This document shows, piece by piece, positions 1-11,955 of a stretch of DNA of 30,139 nt. Numbering within the stretch: the first letter of the stretch is position 1; every line of letters starts with the position of its first letter. This DNA comes from Solicoccozyma terricola. Taxonomy: Eukaryota > Basidiomycota > Tremellomycetes > Filobasidiales > Piskurozymaceae. Under the pieces are notes generated by a model, which did no database searches, was not told where the DNA came from, and was given only the letters and a program-made list of their open reading frames with translations. The translations under genes and the position numbers were made by a program. Location of the stretch: assembly GCA_001600875.1 (NCBI GenBank), contig BCLD01000014.1, forward strand, positions 823,042 through 853,180. The letters are read 5' to 3'.

Positions 1-34
1 CCCCCCCCCCCCCCCCCCCCCCGGGGGGACCCCC
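1..34. repeat. Poly-C / poly-G tract at the contig edge
   Basis: Twenty-two C, then six G, one A and five C open the window. The tract lies just inside an intron of the minus-strand ataxin-10-like gene, whose donor is at 44-41. It probably marks a contig edge or a stretch that is hard to sequence. Confidence 0.8.
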
Positions 35-44
35 GCGCACTCAC

Positions 45-841
45 GGTATCAGATCCTCCTCTCCTCGATTCATAGTCGTCCATACTTTGAGAAGTCCACC
101 AGCGGGTCTTTCGGTGGTGGAATGATCAGCTACACCAACCAGGTTGGATAGGAGTTGGTAGAGCGCGCGTTGGAGTGGGAGGACTGGGAGGGGTGTTCGG
201 GTCATTACGTGAAGAATATTTACGACGACGTGAAGAATAACTCACAACTATCATCCTTAATGCGATAAAACGTAGTGACTTGTATACAAAGCCTTCTAAT
301 TTCTGGTTCAGCGGGTCTGTGATGGAGGGGTGGGGGTTATGGATTGTGCATTAATCATCATCATCAGCGTCCCCGCCGCCGTCCCCGCCCCCGCCCCCCG
401 GAATCCGAGTTGTCCTCACATCACACTCTGTTTATTCTCATCTACTCCAGCTAGGACATTCCTAGTCAATCTCGTCACAACTACGGACAATGCGAGTAGT
501 TGTTCTTGTGGTAGCGAACAATTTGAAGTTGAGTGGTAAGCGTTTGCAATTTGGGAAAATGCTTGTTGGATAGAGTCCGCTAGAAGAGGAGATGTGACGG
601 ATCGTCTGGGGGGGGGGGGGGGGGGGGGGGGCGTGGGGGTATGATATCAGCTTGTGTTATCTCGATAATCCGTTGGAGAACAAGCGACTACCAACCTCGA
701 TTTTTTATCCTCCATCATTGATTTCTCAGCTATAGTTAATTCCTCGATGAGTAATTTACAACTCGTCTCGTCGTGGAGAGCAGATGGAACACGACGGTAC
801 AGATCGTGTATGTTGGATGTGGATGAGGGGTGATGGGTCAT
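45..841 (-). CDS. Ataxin-10-like (armadillo-type) protein, 5' part, runs off the left edge
   Basis: Four exons on the minus strand join in phase: 841-696, 605-420, 316-246 and 183-45, the last ending at a GTGAGT donor, so the gene continues beyond position 1. The start is ATG at 841 in a good context (ACCATGA). Helical repeat segments read LSVVVTRLTRNVLAG, then EIRRLCIQVTTFYRI, then ALYQLLSNLVGVADHS. This pattern of R-N-x-x-A-G followed by L-x-x-L-x-N-L is typical of the N-terminal half of the ataxin-10 / yeast Ctr86 family, which are alpha-solenoid scaffold proteins. No catalytic residues are expected. Intron 1 holds a 24-nt poly-C tract (sense strand) that directly abuts its AG acceptor. 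The conserved C-terminal ataxin-10 domain would lie outside the window, so the family call rests on the N-terminal pattern. A generic ARM-repeat protein is the alternative. Confidence 0.7.
608..631. repeat. 24-nt poly-G (poly-C on the sense strand) at an intron acceptor
   Basis: An uninterrupted run of G on the plus strand. On the ataxin-10-like gene's sense strand it is the polypyrimidine tract and ends directly at the CAG acceptor of intron 1. Confidence 0.85.
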
Positions 842-2206
842 GGTGGTAGTGACACTGGAGGTTGAACGGGTGACGGGTGGTGTGGAAATGAAATTTAGGG
901 TCAATAGGTAGGGGAGTGTAGATAGATGGTGTTGAACAATATTTTCTCGACAACGCTGCGGTGGTTGATGACGTCATTTCGAGTAATACCAGTTATTACA
1001 CAGCAGCTATCTGTGGGCAGGTAGAGACGGCAGTAGGATGGGACTTCTGTAGGGTCACCTGGGAGGGTGGGCCAAGCCACGTCACTGACCCTTGCACTCG
1101 CACACATCGATGCTGGTCAAGTCCCTCACCCCCGTTTTCCCAATGAGGTGGGTGGCGGCGAGAAACCACGAGCTTTCGTGCCGTGTATACTGACCATCTA
1201 CGTGCAGAGTTTGATGAATGAAGGATACATACCCTCCAGGTATTGGAGTTTGAATTCGATTGTTCGTTGGGGAGATTTTCGATAGCAGTGCAAGTCAATG
1301 CCAAATTCGTACAGGAATTCAATGAATGGAAATTTTCACTGGTTATCTTACTTCAAGTAGTCGGCAGTTGTCCCGTTTCTAAATCAGTTCTATGGCACCA
1401 AATATCTGTCGAATTTCAATACTGTGGTACTGTGCCCATCGTCGTTTACGGCTTTTGTGTACCGGCAGTAGTAGCTGAAACGGATCTCCCGGTCGGATGG
1501 GACGGGTGGGGCCTACTCATGGAACGTACATGGGGGAACTGTCGCAATCCATTCTATAGACTACAGTGAATCGCATAGGTACTTGAGGTGACTGGGAAGA
1601 AATGTTGATGAATCAGTATCGATCAGTATCGCCGCCAACGATAGGTCGCCGACGGGTGATCCACCTGCCCCCCTCCTCGCCAATGTTGCCATTTTTTTTT
1701 TGCCACCCGCCAGTGAAATTAGTAATCAACGAAATCGGGAGATTCGAATCATTTCAAACACCGAACAGGTCAACGTAGGTACTGGTCATCGCTTGCCATC
1801 TATCTATCAACCACACACACACCCACACACACCACCCATCACCACAACACACACACACACCACGCTGGCATCTCTTACAGCCAGACTAGGGACATTTCGT
1901 TCCAACGTCATCCATACACGCACCACCACCACCACTCGGTCCATCTTCACTTCCCGCAGCACCACGTCCACCGATAGTCGAATCGGGAGAATCAATCTGG
2001 CTGCCAATATCACCACCGCTGCTACTACTACGACTACTGATATTGCCACTCGTCGACTTGAACTTGTGAGGGTTACATCCAGAACCGGACCTCTTCCCCC
2101 CAGTCCACATACTGACTCCTGCGTGACTCCGTTTTTTGTTTCCCCCGGCCCCCCCCTCTTTCCTCGCCAGATCCACCGAACCCTCACAACATCCACACGA
2201 ATTAAC
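842..2206. other. Divergent intergenic region between the ataxin-10-like gene and glutathione reductase
   Basis: This stretch lies between two divergently transcribed genes and should hold both promoters. It contains an open frame at 1243-1569 on the plus strand, with no ATG at its start and no recognisable motif, which I do not call a gene. There is a T-run at 1692-1701 and a CA-rich microsatellite at about 1808-1863. From 1700 an open frame runs in phase into the glutathione reductase start at 2207 and could encode an N-terminal extension. Confidence 0.5.
1808..1863. repeat. CA-rich microsatellite
   Basis: Imperfect (CA)n and CACC runs upstream of the glutathione reductase start, inside the open frame that could extend that protein. 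Confidence 0.7.
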
Positions 2207-4157
2207 ATGCCTCCTATCGATCGAAAAACAGCAGAGCAGGTTGGAGAGTATGATGTCTTCGTCATTGGTGGTGGTAGTGGTGGTTTAGCATCGGCGGTGG
2301 GTGTTTCGTGTCGTCGAGCGTACCGACGCTTCGTGTCCTAGTTGTCTGACACCCGACCTCCCGCCCACCTCTTTTTTCCCCTCTTCTTCTTCTTCTCCCA
2401 CAGCGACGAGCGGCTGGCATGTACGGTGCTAAAGCCGGTATCGTGGAAGTCACTTCACGATTAGGAGGAACATGCGTCAACGTCGGATGTGTACCAAAGA
2501 AAATCATGTGGTATACAGCTGACGTAGCTGAGAATTTGAGAAAGGCAAAGGCGTATGGTTTTGGTGATGCTAGTCAGATGGTAGATGAATTCGATTGGAC
2601 AATGTTGAAACGTAAGAGGGATGCGTATATTAAGAGGTTGAATGGGATTTAGTGGGTCGTTTGAACGGGAAACCGAAGTGCGTCCCCCCCTCTCCCCCAG
2701 CTAACCAGTGTGATCTCCCCCGGCCACAGCGAGAAAAACCTCGTCAACGATCATGTAGATTACCACGAAGGTCACGCTTCCTTTGTCTCCAAGAACGAAC
2801 TTGTCATTAAGAAATCCGATGGGTCTTCATACAACGTCAAAGCGAAAAAGATCATCATCGCTGTTGGTGGACGACCTACCATTCCATCGGACGATATCAT
2901 CCCAGGAGCTTCATACGGTATCAACTCGGATGGTTTCTTTGACCTCGAAACTCAACCGAAACGAGTGGCTGTCGTTGGTGCTGGTTATATCGCAGTCGAA
3001 TTGGCAGGTGTTTTCAACACTTTGGGAACCGAGACTCACTTGATGATTAGGTATGACAGCGTATTGAGGGCTTTTGATCCGATGGTGGGCGAGGTGTTGG
3101 CCGAACATATGCGTACGTGGCGGCGTGGCGGCATGGCGGCGGGGTGGGGCATTAGCTTCACCCCATTCTGGGACGATCCACTGACCTTGTCGCGAAACTT
3201 TCCCCCCCTCCTCTTCCGGGCCACTCAACCAGAAAAGAACGGCCTCAACATCCACAAGCACACCAAAGTGCAAAAAGTCGAAAAGACCCCTACTGGCCTG
3301 CTCATCTACACCGACTCGTCCGATAAACCAGTCGAGGTCGATGTCCTCCTCTGGGCGATCGGTAGACACGCAAACACCGAAACCCTAGACCTCGACAACG
3401 TCGGCGTCCACTTGGAGGAAAACGGGGACATCACAGCTGACGCTTACCAGAACACCAACATTGATGGCATTTACTCCATCGGAGACGTCGCTGGAGAAGC
3501 GCTGTTGACTCCTGTCGCTATCGCAGCGGGTAGGAGGCTCGCCAACAGGTTGTTTGGTCCGGAAGAGTTCAAAGATGACAAGTTGTCGTATGAGAACATT
3601 CCAAGTGTCGTTTTCAGTCACCCTACCATCGGATCCATCGGTTTGTCCGAGCCGCAAGCGGTGGAAAAGTTTGGCGAGGAGAATTTGAAGATTTATAGGA
3701 CTTCGGTGGGTGTTGATGGTTGATGGTTGATGGTGTGCGCGCGTCAACATGGCTAACCGCGGCGCCCCGTCGCTCTCTTGCAGTTCAAGGCCATGTCCTT
3801 TGCCATGCTCGACGAGGATCACAAACAACCCACGTCGTACAAGTTGATCTGCGTCAAGCCGGATGAAAAGGTCGTGGGTTTGCATATCATCGGGGAAGGC
3901 AGTGACGAGATGTTGCAGGGATGTGAGTGCAATGTCGACGGACGGAGCATTTAGTGCTCGGCGGGTAGCTGATCGTCTACGTCTTACCTCCCCCAGTTGC
4001 CGTGGCGATCAAGATGGGAGCGACAAAGAAGGACTTTGACTCGGCTGTTGCTATCCGTGGGTGCCGCGTTTCTCGCGTACCCGAGACATGGACCGGACTG
4101 ACATCATTCCCCTTTACAGACCCGACTTCGTCCGAGGAGCTTGTCACTTTGCGATAG
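2207..4157 (+). CDS. GLR1: Glutathione reductase (NADPH), seven exons
   Basis: Reduces glutathione disulphide with NADPH; an FAD-containing homodimer in cytosol and often mitochondria. Exons 2207-2296, 2404-2651, 2730-3112, 3233-3705, 3784-3922, 3997-4056 and 4120-4157 join in frame to 476 residues, the usual length. The FAD motif is [16 protein letters not shown] near residues 19-34. The redox disulphide is [13 protein letters not shown] (Cys-x4-Cys). The NADPH site is [13 protein letters not shown], with the arginine pair of [11 protein letters not shown] that selects NADPH and separates this enzyme from lipoamide dehydrogenase. The second FAD motif is YSIGDVAG. The C-terminal catalytic His-Glu signature [12 protein letters not shown] ends the protein. 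All splice phases agree. An in-frame extension upstream could supply a mitochondrial presequence. The gene converges on KMO with 168 bp between stop codons. Confidence 0.96.
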
Positions 4158-4325
4158 GTCTAGATGCTAGATAGGTCACCGATAGAACGGTTAGAACGGT
4201 TAGAACGAAACGTGGTCAAAGCATCGTTCTTCGGATTCCCATCATCGTCAGCTTTGTCTTCTCTTCTCCCACTAGGCATAAGCAGTAAACGATGTTATAA
4301 ATTGGATCCTATAAATCTACATCCT
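4158..4325. other. Short intergenic region between convergent stop codons
   Basis: Holds a small tandem array of the unit TAGAACGGT (about three copies, 4182-4210) and A/T-rich stretches such as TTATAAATTGG and CCTATAAATC that could serve 3'-end formation for either gene. No gene is seen here. Confidence 0.5.
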
Positions 4326-6357
<2,032 letters not shown>

Positions 6358-6484
6358 GTTGTTGATGACCAAGGTGATGGAGGAAGGAACGAGAATTCGA
6401 AATACGTAAGATTAAGATCGATCGGGGCGAGACATCCAGGTACTGCGGGGGGAGGTGCGTATGATCCAGCGACGGAATCAATCT

Positions 6485-6578
6485 CAGTCTGGCCGTTGTG
6501 GCGCAGTGGTAGCGCTTTACTTTCCGGTGCTCAGTCTGGCCGTTGTGGCGCAGTGGTAGCGCTTTACTTTCCGGTGCT
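6485..6578 (+). repeat. Tandem duplication (2 x 47 bp) of a tRNA 5' half
   Basis: Two identical 47-bp copies, 6485-6531 and 6532-6578. Each contains a Pol III A-box-like TGGCGCAGTGG inside a tRNA D-arm (GCGC, loop AGTGGTA, GCGC) and the start of an anticodon arm. Confidence 0.9.
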
Positions 6579-6641
6579 CAGTGCTGCCAACACTCTGAAC
6601 TGGCATGGTAAGGGTCCAGGTTTCGACCACCTGCTGCGGTT
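6539..6641 (+). tRNA. Intron-containing tRNA-like gene, anticodon CCG (Arg) if functional
   Basis: A cloverleaf can be drawn. The acceptor is GCCGTTG with CTGCGGT, containing wobble pairs and one T-T mismatch. The D-arm is GCGC/GCGC. The anticodon stem is TTACT with GGTAA, and the loop TTCCGG-T has anticodon CCG at 6571-6573. A 31-nt intron (6575-6605) lies after position 37, where nuclear tRNA introns sit. A 5-nt variable loop and a T-arm CAGGT-TTCGACC-ACCTG follow. A TTTTT run at 6646-6650 fits a Pol III stop. Odd points are the T-A pair where G53-C61 is expected, the acceptor mismatch and the duplicated 5' half just upstream. It may be a diverged tRNA-Arg gene, a pseudogene or a tRNA-derived short element. 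Confidence 0.5.
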
Positions 6642-6645
6642 AACC

Positions 6646-6650
6646 TTTTT
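6646..6650 (+). terminator. Pol III T-run terminator
   Basis: TTTTT begins five bases after the discriminator base of the tRNA-like gene, the expected place for a Pol III stop. Confidence 0.55.
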
Positions 6651-6763
6651 GCGCACTGGCCACGTGACTTGATTACCGGGTTTTTGAGTCCGCCCCGGCC
6701 CTACCAAGTTGATCCCCTCCGGGCGATGCCAACTCACTGTACCACCTGGCAAGCAGGATAACT

Positions 6764-6776
6764 CCCCCCCCCCCCC
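6764..6776 (+). repeat. Poly-C run just before the LtrA start codon
   Basis: Thirteen C end two bases before the ATG at 6779 of the LtrA-like gene, an unusual 5' leader. Confidence 0.8.
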
Positions 6777-6778
6777 AC

Positions 6779-9700
6779 ATGGAGCAGCAGGAACAGACTA
6801 GTCCCACAGAGAAGGGTGACCGCCAGCAGGGGTCCTCGCCCGACCGCCACACAGCAGCGGTGCCTGTCACAATCGGCGCACTCACGTATGCCGGATCCGA
6901 GCAAGACCACCACCAACACCAAGACGCTGCAGCAATACACTACCGCAAGAACCAGGAAAACGGGCTGATCGATTCGCAGCATCACAATCATGTTGACAAC
7001 GAACACACCGTCGTCAAGCATGCACCGTATGATGTGTACAATGTCCTGCTCCCGCTGTTGATTCGACCAGCCCGACTCGCTGATAAACAGCGGTCGCATG
7101 AGTGGATTCCAGGCGCTGTAAGTGGGGGTCAAGATAGGTTGCACAGGGACATTGGCTGATTTGTTTTTTCTTTATCACCGCGGTGACGTTCAGAAACTGG
7201 CACCGGAATGGCTGGTAGGTCGGGAGTAGACTCCCCGCTGATGGCCAACGACCTCCTCATGATCTACCTTTCCATCACCTACAGGCCCTGTTCTACGACC
7301 TATCGTTCGTCGCAATGCTCGGCGTGTTCAGCAGTCAACACGAAATACAAAATGCACATCAGATGGGAAACTTTGCTTCTTATTTCGTCCTTATTTATTG
7401 GGTCTGGCTTAGTCAGGTAGGTAGGATGGTCTCGTCGTGAGCGTGTCGACACTGACGGCGGCGAGATTTGGCAGATCTCTTTTGACGTTAGGTAATGTAA
7501 ACTCCAATAATTGTTGTCTCGAAATGGAAACTGATATGTGCGCGCGCTCACACAGGTATCAAGCGAATGGTGAGTTTGAAAATCACAATCGAATCCGTCC
7601 GTCCGTCCGTCCGTCCGTCCGCTGAAAACTATGCACGACCCAGATTGGTGGTCTCGGTTCTGCAAGTTTTTCCAGCTGGTCGCTCTCGTGAGCCTCTCTT
7701 CGCCCCCCTGCTCTCCCCAGTTCGAATCCAGGCTCATTCGCTTCGTCCTCTACTGAAATTCCTACGGACCTTTGCAGACCTACCTTGGTGCGGCAAGCGG
7801 GAGTTGGGATGTCTCGTTTGTAGTACCAGTGACCGATTTCATGGCACCAGACGCGCCGTTACAACGTGAGTACAATGTACGGCTCCAAGCGTTTTGGCGA
7901 TCTGATCTTTTTACCTCTGTAGAGGCCGGATATCAATCATTCCGATCTGTTGCAATTGCATTTGCGACGTGTCGGGGGTTACTTGCGCTTCAGTACAGCG
8001 TTCGTGAGTGACCACCTCGCTCGACGCGTTTGATCCTTTGAGAACTTATCCGAGCTCCCTCTCCGTAGTGATCGTCCTCGCCGTGCTTGCCAACCGGCCG
8101 CGTATGCCTGTGGTGCTGCCGTGTTGCGTGACGACCATTTCGATGATCCTCGCTTCATTGTCTGCGGGTTTAGGAGGAACCAGCCATGCAGAGAAAGTCG
8201 TCAAAGTCGCCCTCCTCTATCTAGGCATCCTGATCGAAGTGATCGGGGACATTGGTTCGTTCTTCTTCTTGTCAACACACATCCGCTATGCTCCGGATCG
8301 TATGTCGGAGCGCCTCGCATGCTTGTCGCTCATTATTCTAGGTATGGAGCAGGCGGGAGGGCGGGGCGTTGGAATGCGGTGCTGACGTGGTTGCGACCAG
8401 GCGAGGGTATTATCACCATACTGCGAGCCTTCAATCTGTCCCTCGGCATCTTTAGCGAGAACGACGGGCCACTTTATGGGCAGATTCTGGGGTCATTGGC
8501 GTGGGTAGTGTAAATCGGGGTGTGGCGGTGAATCGAGGACTGAACGACGTGACCTTTTCAGTGTCATCTACTTGACTTTCCTCCTTTCGTTCGAAGGGTT
8601 CAACAAGTGGGTGGAGGGTCTCTTTTTTTTTCCCACGCCGTTCTGACCCCCCAAAGTTCACAGGCACACATGGCTCGGCAAGAACCGTACGGTCGCATGG
8701 TGCTTGTGCCAGTTTCCGCTGCATTTCTGCTTGCTCATCCTTCTGGCCGCGTTGGCGGTATGTGGCATGGCAGCTCCCCGGTTGGATACATCCTTCTAAC
8801 CCCGCGCACCACTTCAGAACGCAGTCATCGCTGGAGCATGTAAGTTTTGGTCATCGGATTTGCCGGGGGGAACCTTCCGCTCACCGCCGACACGTCAGAC
8901 ATCAACGGGACCACAGACATCTCATCCACATACTTTGAGGTTCTCTTTTTCCTCCCTAACCGTATCCCCGAAGCCAGCAACAAGACCCTCACGCTGCAAC
9001 TGGGAAAGCTGACCCTCGACTCGGATTTCCAAGAAGAGATGCATTTCATCAACGCGTCGGCGGCTGCAGGAGGTGGGTGAAGGGCGGGGCGGGGTTGATT
9101 CGACGTTGATTCGGCGGCTGATCGTTCAACGTTACACACAGACCAGGGTTACGTTGTCGAGGGCATCAAATATCTCGCTGATATTCTTATCCAATCCGCC
9201 GTCGTGTACAACGTCGAACTCAGCCACGAAGGCGAGGCGTTGAACGACCAACTGCAAGCCATCCACTCGGTGGGACTGAATAACCATACCGTGACCGAGC
9301 CAGCAAAGGTGAGCCAGGTTGATATTGCCGCGTTTCGTGCTCTGATCCATCACCCACCTCGCAGGAAGCGCTGCAGTTGATGACCGAGATTATTGGGGAA
9401 ATACTGACCGAATGTGTTCAAGGTACACTCTGGTTGTTCCCTGCGGCCGGCGGAGTTCTTTTCCTCTCAAGTATCAGTCAGGTGATTCGCTACGAGCGGC
9501 CTGGTCGAATATTGGGTGCGGTGGAAGCGGTCCAGATCGGCGTCGCACTCGTTTTGTGCCTCCTTGGACTTTTGAATACGACCGGAACAAACAAGCTCAT
9601 CTTTACGTTCGTCTCGGTCGGCGAGGATACCGTCATAGGAACGACGGATCGTACGTCCTCGCTGTTCAATCTAGTCATCGCTCAGTGGGCGATCGGGGCT

Positions 9701-9899
9701 ATTGCAATAGTGTTTCTCCTCTTGTTCTTGGTCAAAATGGTGGGTCCCAGGGAGGGTTTTGAGGGACCGATTCGCAGCTAATACGGTTGGGTATCAGGGG
9801 ATTCTTGCGTGGGCTAGGCGGAGGGATCGCCAAAGGAAATGTGAGGCGAATAGTGAGATCCCCACCCAAGTTGCCGCCGGTCCGGATTCTCCTGCGTGA
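6779..9899 (+). CDS. LtrA-family (low temperature requirement A-like) multi-pass membrane protein, 17 exons
   Basis: Seventeen exons join in phase to 695 residues. The boundaries are 6779-7117, 7194-7214, 7285-7416, 7475-7491, 7556-7569, 7644-7687, 7778-7865, 7923-8003, 8069-8341, 8401-8500, 8562-8606, 8664-8757, 8818-8839, 8899-9072, 9142-9308, 9365-9739 and 9798-9899. The family start block is ALFYDLSFVAMLG, followed by many hydrophobic segments (for example VLIVLAVLANR and LYLGILIEVIGDIGSFFFL) and the conserved LIILGEGIITILRAF. The first 110 residues are hydrophilic, His/Gln-rich and probably cytosolic. A long hydrophilic loop rich in N-x-S/T (residues about 420-540) precedes the last three membrane segments. 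The biochemical role of LtrA-like proteins is not established. Three micro-exons of 14-21 nt near residue 115-170 are the least certain part. Confidence 0.8.
7592..7621. repeat. (TCCG)n microsatellite in an intron
   Basis: About seven copies of TCCG inside the intron between the fifth and sixth exons of the LtrA-like gene. Confidence 0.85.
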
Positions 9900-10239
9900 C
9901 CGCTTCGACAAAAATTCAGAAAGCATGGGGGATTGCATGGGAGTCCGGTGGAAGGCCACCTCATAATGTTCAAGTAGAATTTGTATCAATGCTCGTCGTG
10001 GCAACATGGATCGTGAGCAAAGGACGTGTAATGTCATTGGGGTGCTTCGTCTGCGTGAAATAAATGTCACAACGGAACAGCAGTGTCGAGAGATCGGGCA
10101 AGGTCAAACGACACGATGGCATTACATGCATAGGAAAGTATATTGTCCGCTAGAATTCATCTGCTACACGTTTTTTCCGCGTCAACAGCTCTCAACTGTA
10201 TGTGCTTGTTGCTAAATTCCACCCGAAAACACCGCTTCT
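9900..10239. other. Intergenic region between convergent stops
   Basis: Separates the LtrA-like gene from the sugar-nucleotide transporter, both transcribed towards it. I see no coding frame or RNA gene; it should hold two 3' UTRs. Confidence 0.5.
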
Positions 10240-11347
10240 CTAAACCTGTTCTTTCTCACTGCGTTCGCGTTCTCCTTGAATGGGGGGTGGGTGTGAGGGA
10301 CCACGGGATTTGTAATAGGTGTAAAGGGTTGAGCCCGTAAGGATAAGAAGAATGGACATGACGCGGTTCCTGTGGTAGATATCGTGGTCAGAACGGGGCG
10401 CCTCGATGACAAGCAGGTACACGATACGCACGCATTTATGACATCCCCGAATATGTAGACTCCAAGCATGGTCTGCAGGACGGACCGGACAGCCGAGGAG
10501 AACATGTGGGTGACGGGTGAAGTGACCTTGATGGACAGTAGTCCAGCGACGCAGATAAGGAATCCCACCACACCCTGCGTCGGCTTTATCAGCTTCGGAG
10601 CGGCTTGCCGGGGGGTTCGGGGGGTTCAGGCTCACGGTGATGGCACTTCCCGTGACGAAAGCACTCAGATTCCCTTCCACGCCACTCAACAACCTTAGCA
10701 AACCCCCCATCTCGCCGGAGACCAGGATGCCGGGCAACAAGGCGATCGCTGAAACTGCGTTTTGCCAGTATGCGAGGTCGAGCGTCCTTCCGTCGACGGC
10801 TTTGATGGCTGATTTGATGAGGACGGCATGGATCGCTACCAACGCTGCTGACAGGACACCAAATATCATGCCTAGCATCGGTGCTTCGCCCTGTAGGCCG
10901 GTAAGTGACTCGTGCGGGGTCACCCTGGTGTGGAGAAACGGTGCGGGTATGAATGAATAAGTGAAACCCCAAGTGACCAATGCGCACGACCCGATCGTCG
11001 CTGGCGATGGCTTCTCCCCAGTGGACAGGGATTGCAAGACGACAGTGATGGGAAGTGTGAGCCCGCGAGCGACTTGGAAATAAGAAGCGTCGACGAGTTT
11101 GAGGCAGTATATGTTGAAGACTAGGCCGACGACGTTGGCTGTGCAGACGGGTGCAATCGCGAAGAGTGTTTTGAACGTCCATCGGGGTGGAGTGAACGAG
11201 AAGCGGGAGTATGGACTGGATGGGGTCGTGTTGCTTGGGATGAGTGAGAGGAGTTGGAGGAGCAGCACGGAGATGAGAAGTTGGAGGAGAAGGAAGGTGA
11301 GGGGGAGTGAGGACGTGCTGAGGACCCATTTGTTACTGCGAGGTGAA

Positions 11348-11381
<34 letters not shown>

Positions 11382-11504
11382 ATCAGTACGATTGGATTTC
11401 AAACGTTGGCCGTCCTGCACCTACGTCATGACCATGATGAGGGCTACGGCCATGTAGAATATCACTACTGCCGCAACCTTCCACCTGGGAGTTTCGTCTG
11501 CCAT
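10240..11504 (-). CDS. Triose-phosphate/nucleotide-sugar transporter, GDP-fucose-transporter-like
   Basis: A drug/metabolite-superfamily membrane carrier, probably of the Golgi. Exons 11504-11425, 11335-10636, 10574-10432 and 10369-10240 join to 350 residues, the family's usual size. The first helix reads VVIFYMAVALIMVMT and is completed across intron 1 to VMTNKWVLS, the NK-x-x-L block of this family. Later blocks are NIYCLKLVDASYFQVARGL, the IHAVLIKSAIKAVDG stretch, YWQNAVSAIALLPGILVSGE and IKVTSPVTHMFSSAV. Their order and spacing resemble the SLC35C1 GDP-fucose transporter pattern as I remember it, more than GDP-mannose or UDP-sugar carriers. The tail is basic and cytosolic. Intron 1 contains a 33-nt poly-C run on the sense strand. 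Substrate identity is inferred, supported by the fucosyltransferase-like gene 2.8 kb away. Confidence 0.8.
11348..11380. repeat. 33-nt poly-G (sense poly-C) inside transporter intron 1
   Basis: An uninterrupted homopolymer inside the intron, ending about twelve bases before its CTCGCAG acceptor on the minus strand. Confidence 0.85.
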
Positions 11505-11955
11505 CGTAGAGATCTGCAAGCGGAAAAGATTCAATGCGAGGTTGGATGCAAGGTTGGATGTCCTGAAAGGATATCGACGTCCTAGTTCTCCCTCCCCCCC
11601 TCCCCCTCCTAAAGCTTGCATCCGAAGTGGTCGAGCACGCGCTGGAATGGGATTTGCGGGGAAGGTAACCTCCGAGATACAGGTCAACTCATGGCTCGGG
11701 TTACCCGAGACAAGGGCGTTACAGATACGGTACGGTACGGCACGGTACGTTGGGTACGGCAGCACAGCAATTGGGCGGGAATTCGGTGCACATGAACGGT
11801 GGAATTGATCCGAATCCCACGCACATGAACGGCACATGAGGTGCCAACACCTTGCGAACCATCGAGGATTATCCTTGACCCATATTATTTGGCCACTACG
11901 CGATTGTCCATCGTGTTATCATTTTACAGTATAGCCCAACATTTGTCCCGACTAC
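11505..11955. other. Intergenic: transporter upstream region
   Basis: Lies upstream of the transporter start and downstream of the acyltransferase stop. It contains a C-rich run near 11590-11610 and a short ACGGT/TACGG array at 11725-11760. No gene is seen. Confidence 0.45.

Noticed and set aside
1243..1569. Open frame of 108 codons upstream of glutathione reductase
   Set aside because: It lacks an ATG at its start, has no recognisable motif or splice partners, and lies in a probable promoter region.
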